Assembly: GCA_035938215.1 (NCBI GenBank)
Contig: DASZHC010000033.1
Coordinates: forward strand, 1 to 39,568
DNA: 39,568 nucleotides
Source: DASZHC01 sp035938215
GTDB taxonomy: Bacteria > Verrucomicrobiota > Verrucomicrobiia > Chthoniobacterales > JAFAMB01
Direction of reading: 5' to 3'
The notes under the pieces were generated by a model. That model made no database searches, was not told the origin of the DNA, and saw only the letters and a program-made list of their open reading frames with translations. This document shows, in pieces, positions 1 to 6,970 of this stretch. The first letter of the stretch is position 1, and each line of letters starts with the position of its first letter. The translations under genes were made by a program, and so were the position numbers.

Positions 1-300
1 TCCGAACAAATGACCGTCACGGAACCCAGAGTTTCCACCGCCGTCAGCTTGCGCGTGATAGCGTTACGCAGGACCATTCGCTGCACGCCGATCGCCAGGG
101 TGATGGTCATGATCGCCGGCAAACCTTCGGGTATCGCGGCCACAGCGAAACCGACGGCCGCTGAAAAAAGCTCATCAAGGCCACGGCCGTGCAACAGCCA
201 GCCGATCAAAAACATCGCGACGGCCATCCCGAGAATTACGAAGGATAACGTCTTACCAAAAGAAGCCATCTGCCTGGTGAGCGGCGTCGCGAGTTTCCAT
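1..300 (-). pseudogene. Cation-transporting P-type ATPase fragment (runs off left edge)
   Basis: Reading the minus strand from about 300 to 1 gives an open frame with the TPLTRQM segment before a transmembrane helix, then AAIPEGLPAIMTITLAIG and RKLTAVETLGSVTVICS. These are the M4 PEGLP ion-binding motif and the lead-in to the phosphorylation site DKTGTLT, which would lie just outside the window. This is typical of Ca/Mg/K-type E1-E2 ATPases, which pump cations across the inner membrane. Everything upstream (M1-M3 and the actuator domain) is missing: at about 288-300 the frame runs straight into the antisense of a lactate permease piece. I therefore call it a 5'-truncated remnant. The part beyond the window cannot be judged. 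Confidence 0.75.
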
Positions 301-1111
301 TCGTTGCAGGCGGCATGATCGGTTTGCTGACGACGATTTTTTTCGCGCGACGCGGTGTCGGGCTAACGAAAGACGAAGCGAATGCCGCGGGTTCGGTAGC
401 ACGAAGCACCCAATCGATCAGTCTGCAATCGGAGGCGAGTCCTTTGCATCGCGGTGATGTCTTGCGGGCATTGGCCAGGATTCTCGGTGATGCACTGGCG
501 GCCGGCGCCGGGGCCTTGTGGATTTACTTCGCTGGATTTCTCGGCGCCCTCGGCAGTTTCTTCTCGGGTTCAAATACCATTTCGAACCTGACCTTCGGTC
601 CGATTCAGCTAAGGATTGCCCAAGACCTTGGGGTATCTTCAACGACAATGCTGGCCCTGCAAACAGTCGGAGCCGCCATGGGCAACATGGTTGCCATCCA
701 TAACATCGTAGCGGTATGCGCGGTCTTAGGTTTGAAGACGAGGAAGGTAACATTCTCAAAAAGACGTTTATACCTACCCTAGTGTACCGTCTCCTAAATC
801 CCTTGGGCTTCGTTGCGTTTAAAATGGGCCGCCGGCAAGGCGCGAGGGGGGCGCATATCTAAATCGATACGTAACCGACGAGCAACGCAGCCGCCGGCCC
901 ATTTTCAATGCAACCCTCTGGGCCGCGGCCGGTTGGCTGTTTTTCCGCGTTGCTCGCTCGGCCCATATCGATCCAGATATGGGCGCTTCGCTCGCGCCTT
1001 GAAAAACAGCCAACTGACCTGCGGCGAAACCAAAGGGATTTAGGAGACGGTGCACTAGCGTACGGAATCATCCTGGCGGCTTTGGCTGGGATTTGGCTCC
1101 TTGTGTCTTAA
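288..1111 (+). pseudogene. L-lactate permease (LctP family) C-terminal remnant, frameshifted and interrupted
   Basis: From about 288 the plus strand reads EFPFVAGGMIGLL, then GSFFSGSNTISNLTFGPIQL and LQTVGAAMGNMVAIHNIVAV, the signature C-terminal region of the LctP lactate/glycolate:proton symporters. At about 730 one base is lost: the family-like continuation EDEEGNILKKTFIPTLVY lies in another frame. Right after 'acc cta' a 274-bp repeat element (782-1055) intervenes. The last codons (LAYGIILAALAGIWLLVS, stop at 1109-1111) resume after it. The N-terminal two thirds are absent and replaced by the divergent ATPase piece. The gene is clearly dead. Family assignment is firm; which lactate-type substrate was used is unknown. 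Confidence 0.8.
782..1055. mobile_element. 274-bp MITE-like element inserted at a TA in lctP
   Basis: The ends are imperfect inverted repeats of about 30 bp: the left begins GTGTACCGTCTCCTAAATCC at 782, and the right, read inward from 1055, begins GTGCACCGTCTCCTAAATCC. Both sides carry TA (780-781 and 1056-1057), so a TA target duplication of the IS630/Tc1-mariner kind fits. Inside are two further inverted pairs: 821-836 with 893-905 (aaaatgggcc core) and 931-945 with 1001-1014 (ggttggctgttttt core). There is no transposase gene. Removing it with one TA rejoins the lactate permease reading ...TLAYGII.... Confidence 0.75.
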
Positions 1112-1665
1112 TTAACCTGAAATATCTGTCTGAGCCTAGTGAGAATCTCTGGCGACTCCTTCGCTGCAGCCAGCGGCCCGAGCTCGGTTTCAATCGAATG
1201 CAGGTTCAAGTGCGGTCCTTGCCGAACGACGATCCCCTCGATGTCCACCCAATCTCGCGGCCGATCTGCGAAGGCCTTGTAAACTATCAAGTCTTCCGCA
1301 GAACAGGTTCGGAGGCTTTTGCCCGGTAAGAATTCAAAAGAAGATGATCGCTCGATCACGCGTTCTTCGAAAGGAATCGCTGCAAGCGCTACGTCGATGC
1401 CAACCTGGTCTTCCAGGAGCAGCAGAACCCGGTTCCGCAAAGCAAACGCCTCCGCGTCTTCGATCCTTGGCTCATATCTCTCCATCAATTTCTTAACGTA
1501 GAGAGCTTCTTGGCCAAAACCGGTCAGCAAGGAAAGATCCACATCGCGAGTCAGCCGGGGTTCCCCCCAACGTTGTACCGCTAGTCCGCCAATGACACAC
1601 ACGCGCCAACCTTGAATCTCGCAGAAATCGAGAAGGTCGGCCGCAATCTTGATCAAGCGCTCCAT
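1108..1665 (-). CDS. Nucleotidyltransferase-fold protein (AbiEii/toxin-like)
   Basis: The 185-aa protein has the minimal nucleotidyltransferase signature: a GG at residues 26-27 (VIGGLAVQRWGEPRLTRDVD) followed by R-x-T-x-D-x-D with D41 and D43 as presumed metal ligands. A further acidic residue in QVGIDVAL and the EDLIVYKAFADRPRDWVDIE segment are typical of the AbiEii/DUF1814-like branch. Proteins of this branch are often toxins of toxin-antitoxin pairs that modify RNA or tRNA, but many are uncharacterised. The start overlaps the end of the small upstream gene by 13 nt, so the two are probably co-translated. Its own stop overlaps the tail of the lactate permease remnant on the other strand. 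Family call is good; toxin role is inference. Confidence 0.7.
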   Translation of the reverse strand: MERLIKIAADLLDFCEIQGWRVCVIGGLAVQRWGEPRLTRDVDLSLLTGFGQEALYVKKLMERYEPRIEDAEAFALRNRVLLLLEDQVGIDVALAAIPFEERVIERSSSFEFLPGKSLRTCSAEDLIVYKAFADRPRDWVDIEGIVVRQGPHLNLHSIETELGPLAAAKESPEILTRLRQIFQVN

Positions 1666-1868
1666 CCGGAGACCCGGCCGAATAGGCGTTGCATTTCGAC
1701 CATCCCGGAACTGATCGAAAACGGATGATGCAGGAGAGCGGACTCAAAAGCGTCTCCTAGAGAAAGAATCGCCATCTTCGTATCCACGCATTTAATCTCT
1801 CGACGCCGGATCACCTCGAGTTCCCTCCCGGCTTCTCTCCAGATAGCCACCCACGATCTCTCCGACAT
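1653..1868 (-). CDS. Small partner protein of the nucleotidyltransferase (putative antitoxin)
   Basis: The open frame extends to a TTG at 1934, but no Shine-Dalgarno is visible there. Methionines at 1886 (MDQSQS) and 1868 (MSERSWVAIW) are more natural starts; I use 1868, giving 71 aa. The protein is charged and helical (REAGRELEVIRRREIKCVDT, then a leucine/alanine-rich helix) with no enzymatic motif. Its 3' end overlaps the nucleotidyltransferase start by 13 nt, the compact two-gene layout common for toxin-antitoxin pairs. No DNA-binding motif is evident. Function is inferred from position only. Confidence 0.5.
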   Translation of the reverse strand: MSERSWVAIWREAGRELEVIRRREIKCVDTKMAILSLGDAFESALLHHPFSISSGMVEMQRLFGRVSGWSA

Positions 1869-2006
1869 GCTCTGGCTCTGGTCCATCACCGCAATCTGGC
1901 CGCTTGCCTGCTCCAATTCAAGCGTGTACCTCAAGCGTGTACCGCAGGCACGGCTGGTTCAAGCCAGCATGAGTGGTCTCGATATCCGGGAGGCAGTTGC
2001 GAGGAT

Positions 2007-2047
2007 AAGGCGTAGATGCTCAGGATCTGTCCCCGCGTTTCGTCCGT
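2007..2047 (-). pseudogene. Tiny MFS-transporter remnant
   Basis: The minus strand reads TDETRGQILSIYA, an MFS motif that also occurs in the degraded transporter at 4.6-5.4 kb (GDTRGQILSIYAM). A 21-bp stretch is identical between 2012-2032 and 4982-5002 in the same orientation. Nothing else of the gene is recognisable around it, so this is a shred of a second or duplicated copy. Confidence 0.45.
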
Positions 2048-2135
2048 TGAGACCTCGCGCAAAGGGACGCAGAGGTAGGCAAAGGAAAGGACTTGAAGAT
2101 GTAGGAACGTTTTACTAAAATGTTATTTAGCTGTC

Positions 2136-2311
2136 ACCCGCGATGCCCTGTCGGAAGTGATTTGGATTCGGCCTTTCGCATTCGCTCCGTGCTTGGGCCC
2201 GGACTATTTGAACACGTCTATGAAGTGATCCCGGCCTATGAACTTGGGAAACAGCATCTTCAAGTAGCACGGCAGGTGCCGATCCCAATCGTTTACCGTC
2301 CCTTTGCGTAA
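2136..2311 (+). pseudogene. GxxExxY-family protein remnant
   Basis: One plus-strand frame starts TRDALSEVI. One base out of phase it continues as AFRIRSVLGPGLFEHVYEVI, AYELGKQHLQVARQVPIPIV and YRPF before a stop at 2311. GPGLxExVYExxxAYEL with a following RQVPIPIVY is the signature of the GxxExxY proteins (PD-(D/E)XK-like fold, function unknown). The C-terminal half with the remaining nuclease-like residues is missing and a frameshift separates the first residues. On both sides (2041-2100 and 2311-2345) stands low-complexity 'cgcaaaggacgcagagg'-type DNA. Confidence 0.65.
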
Positions 2312-2499
2312 CTCCGCGTACCTTTGCGCGAGGCCTTAAATAAAGACGGAGGCGCTCGAGGTTGGTGACGCAGCTTGACAAACGCCCCGGATCACCGGCG
2401 GAAACACTGTTGGAGGTTCGGGTAGCGTCGAAATCGAAAACCAAAATGCTCATCGGATCGGACGGAAGGGGAGTGTGGCGGCGTGCAACTCGGGAACGG

Positions 2500-2893
2500 C
2501 TAATGTTTTACTCGAATCGCACCGGTTGCCCGGTCGCTGCCAAAACGGTCCTCCACCAAATGCAATCGGTCGATCTGCTTCTTCTCAAGGACGAGCATCT
2601 CAATAGGGATATGGATAAACGCATCATGCAGAAATCCGAAAACTAAGCCGGTTTTGCCAGCCATCGCGGCGTGCACGGCGTTGCGTGCATACAGATCACA
2701 TTACGATGCCGGCGCGCGTCTTCGGCGGGTCAAAGAACAACTTTGCTCGCGGTCCGGCGAGCTCAAAGAGCACTTCATCCCGCTTAGGTACAGCCGGATC
2801 GCGCACAATAACGGCGGGAATTCGTGCCTGCTCACTAACCGTGTGTGGAACGGGCGAGGGGAATCGAGCTTCGCCGAGGGAAGTTATGTTCAT
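2500..2893 (-). pseudogene. 6-phosphofructokinase with internal deletion
   Basis: From 2893 the minus strand encodes MNITSLGEARFPSPVPHTVS, then RDEVLFELAGPRAKLFFDP and KTRAGIV, matching the N-terminus of the pyrophosphate/ATP-dependent PFK group where KTRAGIVTCGG begins the nucleotide site. There the frame breaks: ATG TGA replaces TCGG. About 25 nt later a different frame resumes with NAVHAAMAGKTG, FLHDAFIHIPIEM and a stop at 2500, matching the PFK C-terminus. Some 250 or more residues between the two parts, including the whole active site, have been deleted. The gene cannot make a functional enzyme. Confidence 0.7.
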
Positions 2894-2984
2894 CTTTCAT
2901 TTTTGGGGAGCTGTTAAACCACTCATCGCGTTATCGGATGCCTCACAGACCCTGGGAAGAAGCCCAAACCTGTTTCCTTCCAAC

Positions 2985-3113
2985 TTAAAACGCAGGTGCC
3001 GTCGCGATCTGGGCAGGCGTTGAAGTACCTGTGTGCTGGCCAGAGAAATACAATACAATGACGAACACAATCAACCCGGCGAAAGCGATAAGGGTTGTGG
3101 TCTTAAGATTCAT
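2985..3113 (-). CDS. 42-aa single-pass membrane peptide
   Basis: This short gene starts with ATG at 3113 and ends with TAA at 2985. The product begins MNLKTTTL and then has one strongly hydrophobic helix, LIAFAGLIVFVIVLYF (about residues 8-23), followed by a polar, Thr/Pro/Ala-rich tail. Positive residue K4 before the helix suggests N-in orientation or a signal anchor. No Shine-Dalgarno is clear (GGGAATT about 8 nt upstream). I do not recognise a family. The clean charge-helix-polar layout supports coding, but length alone does not. Confidence 0.45.
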   Translation of the reverse strand: MNLKTTTLIAFAGLIVFVIVLYFSGQHTGTSTPAQIATAPAF

Positions 3114-3224
3114 CGTGGAATTCCCGCGGGGTGGTGTCTAGATACCAACTTGATTTCGGGATCTACGCGCGAATCATTTTCGATGCAAACCGGCGCGAAC
3201 TGGATACAAGTTGCCGGTCGTTAA

Positions 3225-4133
3225 ATGAGCGCAGTTTTTCACGGCATCGAACTCGATAGAGAAGGCAAGCCGGCTTGGCTGCGGTTTTCAATGCTTCGCT
3301 TGCTCTATCGTTTGTATGCCACAAACACGAACGGTCCGCGGGCCGCGGATTGGCGACGCCGCCTGAATTCGGAAGGCTTTAGACACCAAGCGAGCCATTT
3401 CCGACAGTGTGTCGGGAAGTTCGACCGAGCGGCTGGATACGTGGCGCGATGCAGGGATGCTGCGGGCGGGGCGCTCGGTCGCTATAGCGAAAAAATTAAC
3501 CGGCACCAAAAGGGCGAGATCGCTCAACCGCCTGACGCAGTTTCTGACCCCGACAGGCTTACGCTGGACGAGGTCAACGCTGATCTGCCCGTGTTCCTAG
3601 ACTCGATGCTGTTTTACCTCTCCATACAAGCCGATTCGTTCGCGAAGTTGGTGCCGTACTTTTACGAAGATGCCAGCGCCGGGATTTGCACTCGTAACTT
3701 CACTAAGCAGTTGCGCTGGTTCTGCGACGGTAAGCTCCCATATGATCTAGCGTACATTTCGATTTTGAAACAAAATCGCACATGGCGCGATCAACTAGTC
3801 GGATGGAATAACGGGCTACGAGGTGTTGTCGCTCATGAAAGCGGAATACTGGGAGTTGGCTGGGCTAAACCGAAAGATGGTCTGATTGAGCCTCGCACGT
3901 CGCTCTATAGAAGCGATGGCGTAGTAGAAGAAAACGTGTTTGAAGCACTCAAGGTAATCACCGCCGGATGGTTCGCATTTCTCGATGATGCATACCGTCA
4001 TTTTGCCCCGCGACTCACCGATGCGGGTATCCTTCCGATAGGGTTCATCGACGAGTTCGAGAAGACACGCTTTTTCGACGCGGATGAACTTCGCGGCCTT
4101 TGGGCATACCCTATTTTGAAACTCAAAGCGTAG
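3225..4133 (+). CDS. Uncharacterised 302-aa protein with HEPN-like R-x4-H motif
   Basis: This is an intact open frame with an ATG immediately after a TAA. The protein is mostly helical and soluble. Residues 125-150 (DSMLFYLSIQADSFAKLVPY) form long helices, and residues 199-204 read RGVVAH, an R-x4-H arrangement like the catalytic motif of HEPN ribonucleases. The usual polar residue after the Arg is Gly here, so activity is doubtful. The C-terminal part has another amphipathic region (FEALKVITAGWFAFLDDAYR). I do not recognise a named family. It stands alone among decayed genes, with no partner gene directly adjacent. Confidence 0.6.
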   Translation: MSAVFHGIELDREGKPAWLRFSMLRLLYRLYATNTNGPRAADWRRRLNSEGFRHQASHFRQCVGKFDRAAGYVARCRDAAGGALGRYSEKINRHQKGEIAQPPDAVSDPDRLTLDEVNADLPVFLDSMLFYLSIQADSFAKLVPYFYEDASAGICTRNFTKQLRWFCDGKLPYDLAYISILKQNRTWRDQLVGWNNGLRGVVAHESGILGVGWAKPKDGLIEPRTSLYRSDGVVEENVFEALKVITAGWFAFLDDAYRHFAPRLTDAGILPIGFIDEFEKTRFFDADELRGLWAYPILKLKA

Positions 4134-4181
4134 CAGCGGATTCTGGCTCGTTTGATCGGGCCGGGTGGAGTCTGGATACCT

Positions 4182-4439
4182 TCAAGGATTTGGCTGTAGC
4201 GATGTTGGCCACGTAAGATCGCGCAGTCGTTCTCCATTAATTGTGACCTTGGCATTTGTGTTTCCACTAGCCGACCCATCGAATGTGAACTCGTCTTCGC
4301 CCTCCTCGCCCGTGAGGCCCTCGATCAGAGCAATCCCTTTGAGAGCCCCTGCTGCGGTTGTCACATCAAAGCTGTAAGATCCCGTTGCACATAGCCGAGA
4401 CGTACCAGAACGGGCGATGTTGGGCAAGGTACTAACCAC
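4182..4439 (-). CDS. Uncertain 85-aa hypothetical, possibly a C-terminal remnant
   Basis: The minus-strand frame is open back to a TAA near 4510 and reads APVAGPQGFLGVGAG, then SYSFDVTTAAGALKGIALIE and GEDEFTFDGSASGNTNAKVT before the stop. The composition is beta-rich, Gly/Thr/Ser-heavy, as in surface or extracellular proteins. The only starts are GTG at 4439 or none. It may be the tail of a larger lost gene. No family is recognised. Confidence 0.3.
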   Translation of the reverse strand: MVSTLPNIARSGTSRLCATGSYSFDVTTAAGALKGIALIEGLTGEEGEDEFTFDGSASGNTNAKVTINGERLRDLTWPTSLQPNP

Positions 4440-4636
4440 CCAGCCGGCACCGACGCCCAGGAATCCCTGTGGACCGGCGACCGGCGCTTGGCGTGGCGCG
4501 CTAATCGCTTAGCAGGCGTTCCGTCCTCCTATCCGGTTCTGCGCGGCCAGGCGAGGGCAGGGGACGGTGTGGTTTCAAGGGAGCGTGGCAGTGAGTGGCA
4601 ATATTTTGGCAGGCGATTGCACCTCTCCTCGTAAGA

Positions 4637-5407
4637 TCACAACCCGCCCAGGGTACCGCTCGCCATGAACGCCGCGACTCCGCCAGTATCGAGATCACGC
4701 CGTTGCGCGAAGACCGGGCCCAGCGTGAAGAAAGCGCTTGTGGCCACTCCGCACAGGAAGGCGGCCACGATGCCGAACGGCGACTGCCGATATAGGCCTC
4801 TGATGCTGATCCCTGGCGCCCCGCCCTCATAGGCCGGTGCCGAGAGGCCCGAGTCAGAGCGATCGGCACCAACGCGAACGCGATAATGATCGCGACTATA
4901 CAGAACGCCCTGAAGCCTGCCGGGTCGGTTGCCGGAAGAAGGAGTTGTCCGACGATTCCGGCCAACAGACCCGTCATGGCATAGATGCTCAGGATCTGTC
5001 CCCTGGTGTCGCCCGTCGCGGCGCTGTTGAGCCAGCTCTCAACGACAATGAACAATCCAGCAAAGCAGAACCCGGTCAGGGCGCGAGCCACGACCCACGC
5101 TACCGGATCCATCAGAAGCAGGTGCAGGAAGCGGTGCGGTCGAGGCGATCGCGCCGAGAGCCAGAAAAGCTCGAATGTGGCCCACGCTTTGGATCAGCTT
5201 TCCACAGCGTAGCGATCCAATCACGACACCGACCCAGAAGCCTGCGCCCACAGCACCAATTTGAGCGGGCGAGAAGCCCTCGATCCCACCGCGAACGCTC
5301 AGCCGCGTGGCCTGCAGTGTGTTGCCCATCTGCATGAGTCCGAAACCCAAGAGGAGTCCAAGCAAAGTCCCTGTCGCCCGCTGTGTGGTTTGCATGGGTG
5401 ATTGCAT
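4637..5407 (-). pseudogene. MFS transporter (YcaD-like) broken by frameshifts
   Basis: Three frames together recover one MFS protein. From 5407: LLGLLLGFGLMQMGNTLQAT and a VGHIRAFLALGAIAS segment. From about 5110: DPVAWVVARALTGFCFAGLF, VESWLN and TRGQILSIYAMTGLLAG up to ALVPIALTRAS. Then, after another shift near 4845: GLYRQSPFGIVAAFLCGVA and FFTLGPVFAQR, ending at TGA 4637. This order (VESWLN, TRG, ALVPIALTR, LxxLSPVG, GPVFAQ) is that of the YcaD-type MFS transporters. Helices after about TM8 are absent. At least two frameshifts make it non-functional. A shred of a related gene lies at 2007-2047. Confidence 0.8.
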
Positions 5408-5440
5408 TCTTGGTGGTCGATATTTAATCCGAAGAGCGCT

Positions 5441-5537
5441 TAGAATCCTTGAAAAGCAAAAGCACCCAATGATTCATGTGCGGATACGGAAAAAAACTTG
5501 ACTCATCTGCAAACAGTTTGGCTTTTCAAGGATTCTA
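5441..5537 (+). mobile_element. Miniature inverted-repeat element, copy 1 (97 bp)
   Basis: Bounded by TAGAATCCTTGAAAAGCAAA and its inverse TTTGCTTTTCAAGGATTCTA (one mismatch near the inner end). TA at both ends fits a TA target duplication. The interior contains 'cggatacggaaaaaaacttgactcatctgc', shared with two other copies at 19239 and 24408. It lies between the glutaminase stop and the start of the broken MFS gene. There is no coding content. The stem could also fold as a strong hairpin in RNA. Confidence 0.8.
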
Positions 5538-5542
5538 GCTCC

Positions 5543-6529
5543 TTATTCATTTGCCGCAGGTTCGGAGGCAAAGAGGTTCAGTCCCAATTGTTTGGAAAGG
5601 AACTTGGCTGTGAGCTGACCTTTAACACTATTTCCGGCATCGTCGAGGGGTGGGGCGAAAGTGCCCAGGCCGCCCTTTCCCGGGGAGACGGTGACCATCC
5701 CACCGCTAACCCCGCTCTTGCCGGGCAACCCGGTTTCATAGAGCCAGTCACCGGAATTTTCGTAGAGGCCTGCGGTAACCATTACAGCCAGGACGTGCTG
5801 GCAGTGGACGGCGTCAACGATCCGATTCTTGGTGAGCGGGTTGACTCCTCCGTTGCCCAAGGTGGCAGCCATCGCAGCCAGATCCTTCGTGGTCACGTTC
5901 AGGGAGCACTGTTTGGTGTAGATGTCGGTTGCCTGGAGCGGGTCGAAGTAGATCCTGTCGTAGCTTAGGAGCAGCTTTGCGATGCCTTGGTTGCGCCGGT
6001 TGCTTGCCGCCTCGGACTGATACACTTCGGTGTTAAGCGTGAGGTTTCTTCCGGCGAACCGGGATAACCCTTCGCGAACGAATTGCCATTTGGCATCAGC
6101 GGTCGCACCCGGTGCTAAACTGGTTGCCGCGATGGCGCCGGCATTCACCATTGGGTTCGTCGTTCTGTCGTTGGTCCGCTCGATGGCCAGCACCGAATTG
6201 AACGGCAACCCGGTGCTGTTCACTCCGAGTTTTTCACGCGCCTCGTCTTCTCCTATGGCCTGACAAATCAGGGCGAATACGAACGGTTTGGACACGCTCT
6301 GGATTGAAAACTCATACAGAGTGTCCCCTGCCTCATAGGTGACGCCGGAGGTGGCGATGACGCACACCCCGAAAAGCTCTCTTGGTACCTTAGCGAGAGC
6401 CGGGATGTAGTCAGCATTCTTACCTTCATCGATCGACTTGAACCGCTCGTGCGCGTCAGCGACCAAAGCGCTTACCCGCTCAGCAGCTGGTAAGTGGCCG
6501 GTTGATACGGGCGAGAAAGTGGTCAACAT
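5543..6529 (-). CDS. glsA: Glutaminase A
   Basis: The 328-aa protein hydrolyses L-glutamine to glutamate and ammonia in the cytoplasm and belongs to the serine-dependent beta-lactamase-like glutaminase family. The S-x-x-K catalytic pair is visible at residues 78-81 (FSIQSVSKPF). Other family landmarks follow: NPMVNAGAIA, the Tyr-containing YENSGDWLYETGLPGKSGVS segment and GNGGVNPLT. Length is about 20 residues over the bacterial norm, all at the N-terminus, so the start could be slightly downstream. The gene is monocistronic; its stop is 6 nt from a miniature element. Ammonia release by glutaminase can consume protons, which fits the HdeD and glutamate symporter genes a few kb away. Confidence 0.93.
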   Translation of the reverse strand: MLTTFSPVSTGHLPAAERVSALVADAHERFKSIDEGKNADYIPALAKVPRELFGVCVIATSGVTYEAGDTLYEFSIQSVSKPFVFALICQAIGEDEAREKLGVNSTGLPFNSVLAIERTNDRTTNPMVNAGAIAATSLAPGATADAKWQFVREGLSRFAGRNLTLNTEVYQSEAASNRRNQGIAKLLLSYDRIYFDPLQATDIYTKQCSLNVTTKDLAAMAATLGNGGVNPLTKNRIVDAVHCQHVLAVMVTAGLYENSGDWLYETGLPGKSGVSGGMVTVSPGKGGLGTFAPPLDDAGNSVKGQLTAKFLSKQLGLNLFASEPAANE

Positions 6530-6970
6530 AGGCGAGGAAGGATCCGGCTAAGCTGGATCCCCGGAGCAGGAGCGTCAACTTGAGATCAAGGCTGCGCCGC
6601 CAGCGGTAGGGCGAAGCTCCTGCTGAGCCAAATGCGCTCGCCGGGAGGCTCGCCCTACCATTCCTGCGCCAGGGAAACGTCACCCGGCTGCGTAGGGCGA
6701 AGCTTCGGCAAGCTCAGTCGAGCCGCTCCTGCTCAACCGTCGCAATTCTCCACAACAACCTCGCGGTATCATTCCCCAAATAATGCAACCCTTCGATCGG
6801 GAAGGAGGGACGGCCTCAGCGCCGTCCGACTAACCATTTCTTGGTTCCCGCCGGTAACAAGGAAAAAATGAGACGGCGCGGAGGTGTCCCTCGCAAAGCC
6901 AGCGTCGCCCCCCGAGCATCGACAATTATTTTTTCAAGTTCGCGATGAGCGCCTACTCTCTCTCTAACTG
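6530..6970. repeat. Repeat-rich intergenic region
   Basis: No gene is seen. The stretch holds 'ggtagggcgaagctcctgctgagcc' at about 6605-6629, inverse 'aggctcgccctacc' near 6646-6659 and another 'gtagggcgaagcttcgg' near 6691. An inverted pair lies at 6804-6830 (gggacggcctcagcgccgtcc) and about 6870-6890 (gacggcgcggaggtgtccctc). A relative of the latter occurs at 13787-13880. These look like dispersed palindromic intergenic repeats. Confidence 0.6.

Noticed and set aside
2127..2453. Minus-strand frame beginning MSILVFDFDA, HAD-phosphatase-like
   Set aside because: Only the first few residues resemble the motif; the next residues lack DGT and the rest is unlike any HAD protein.
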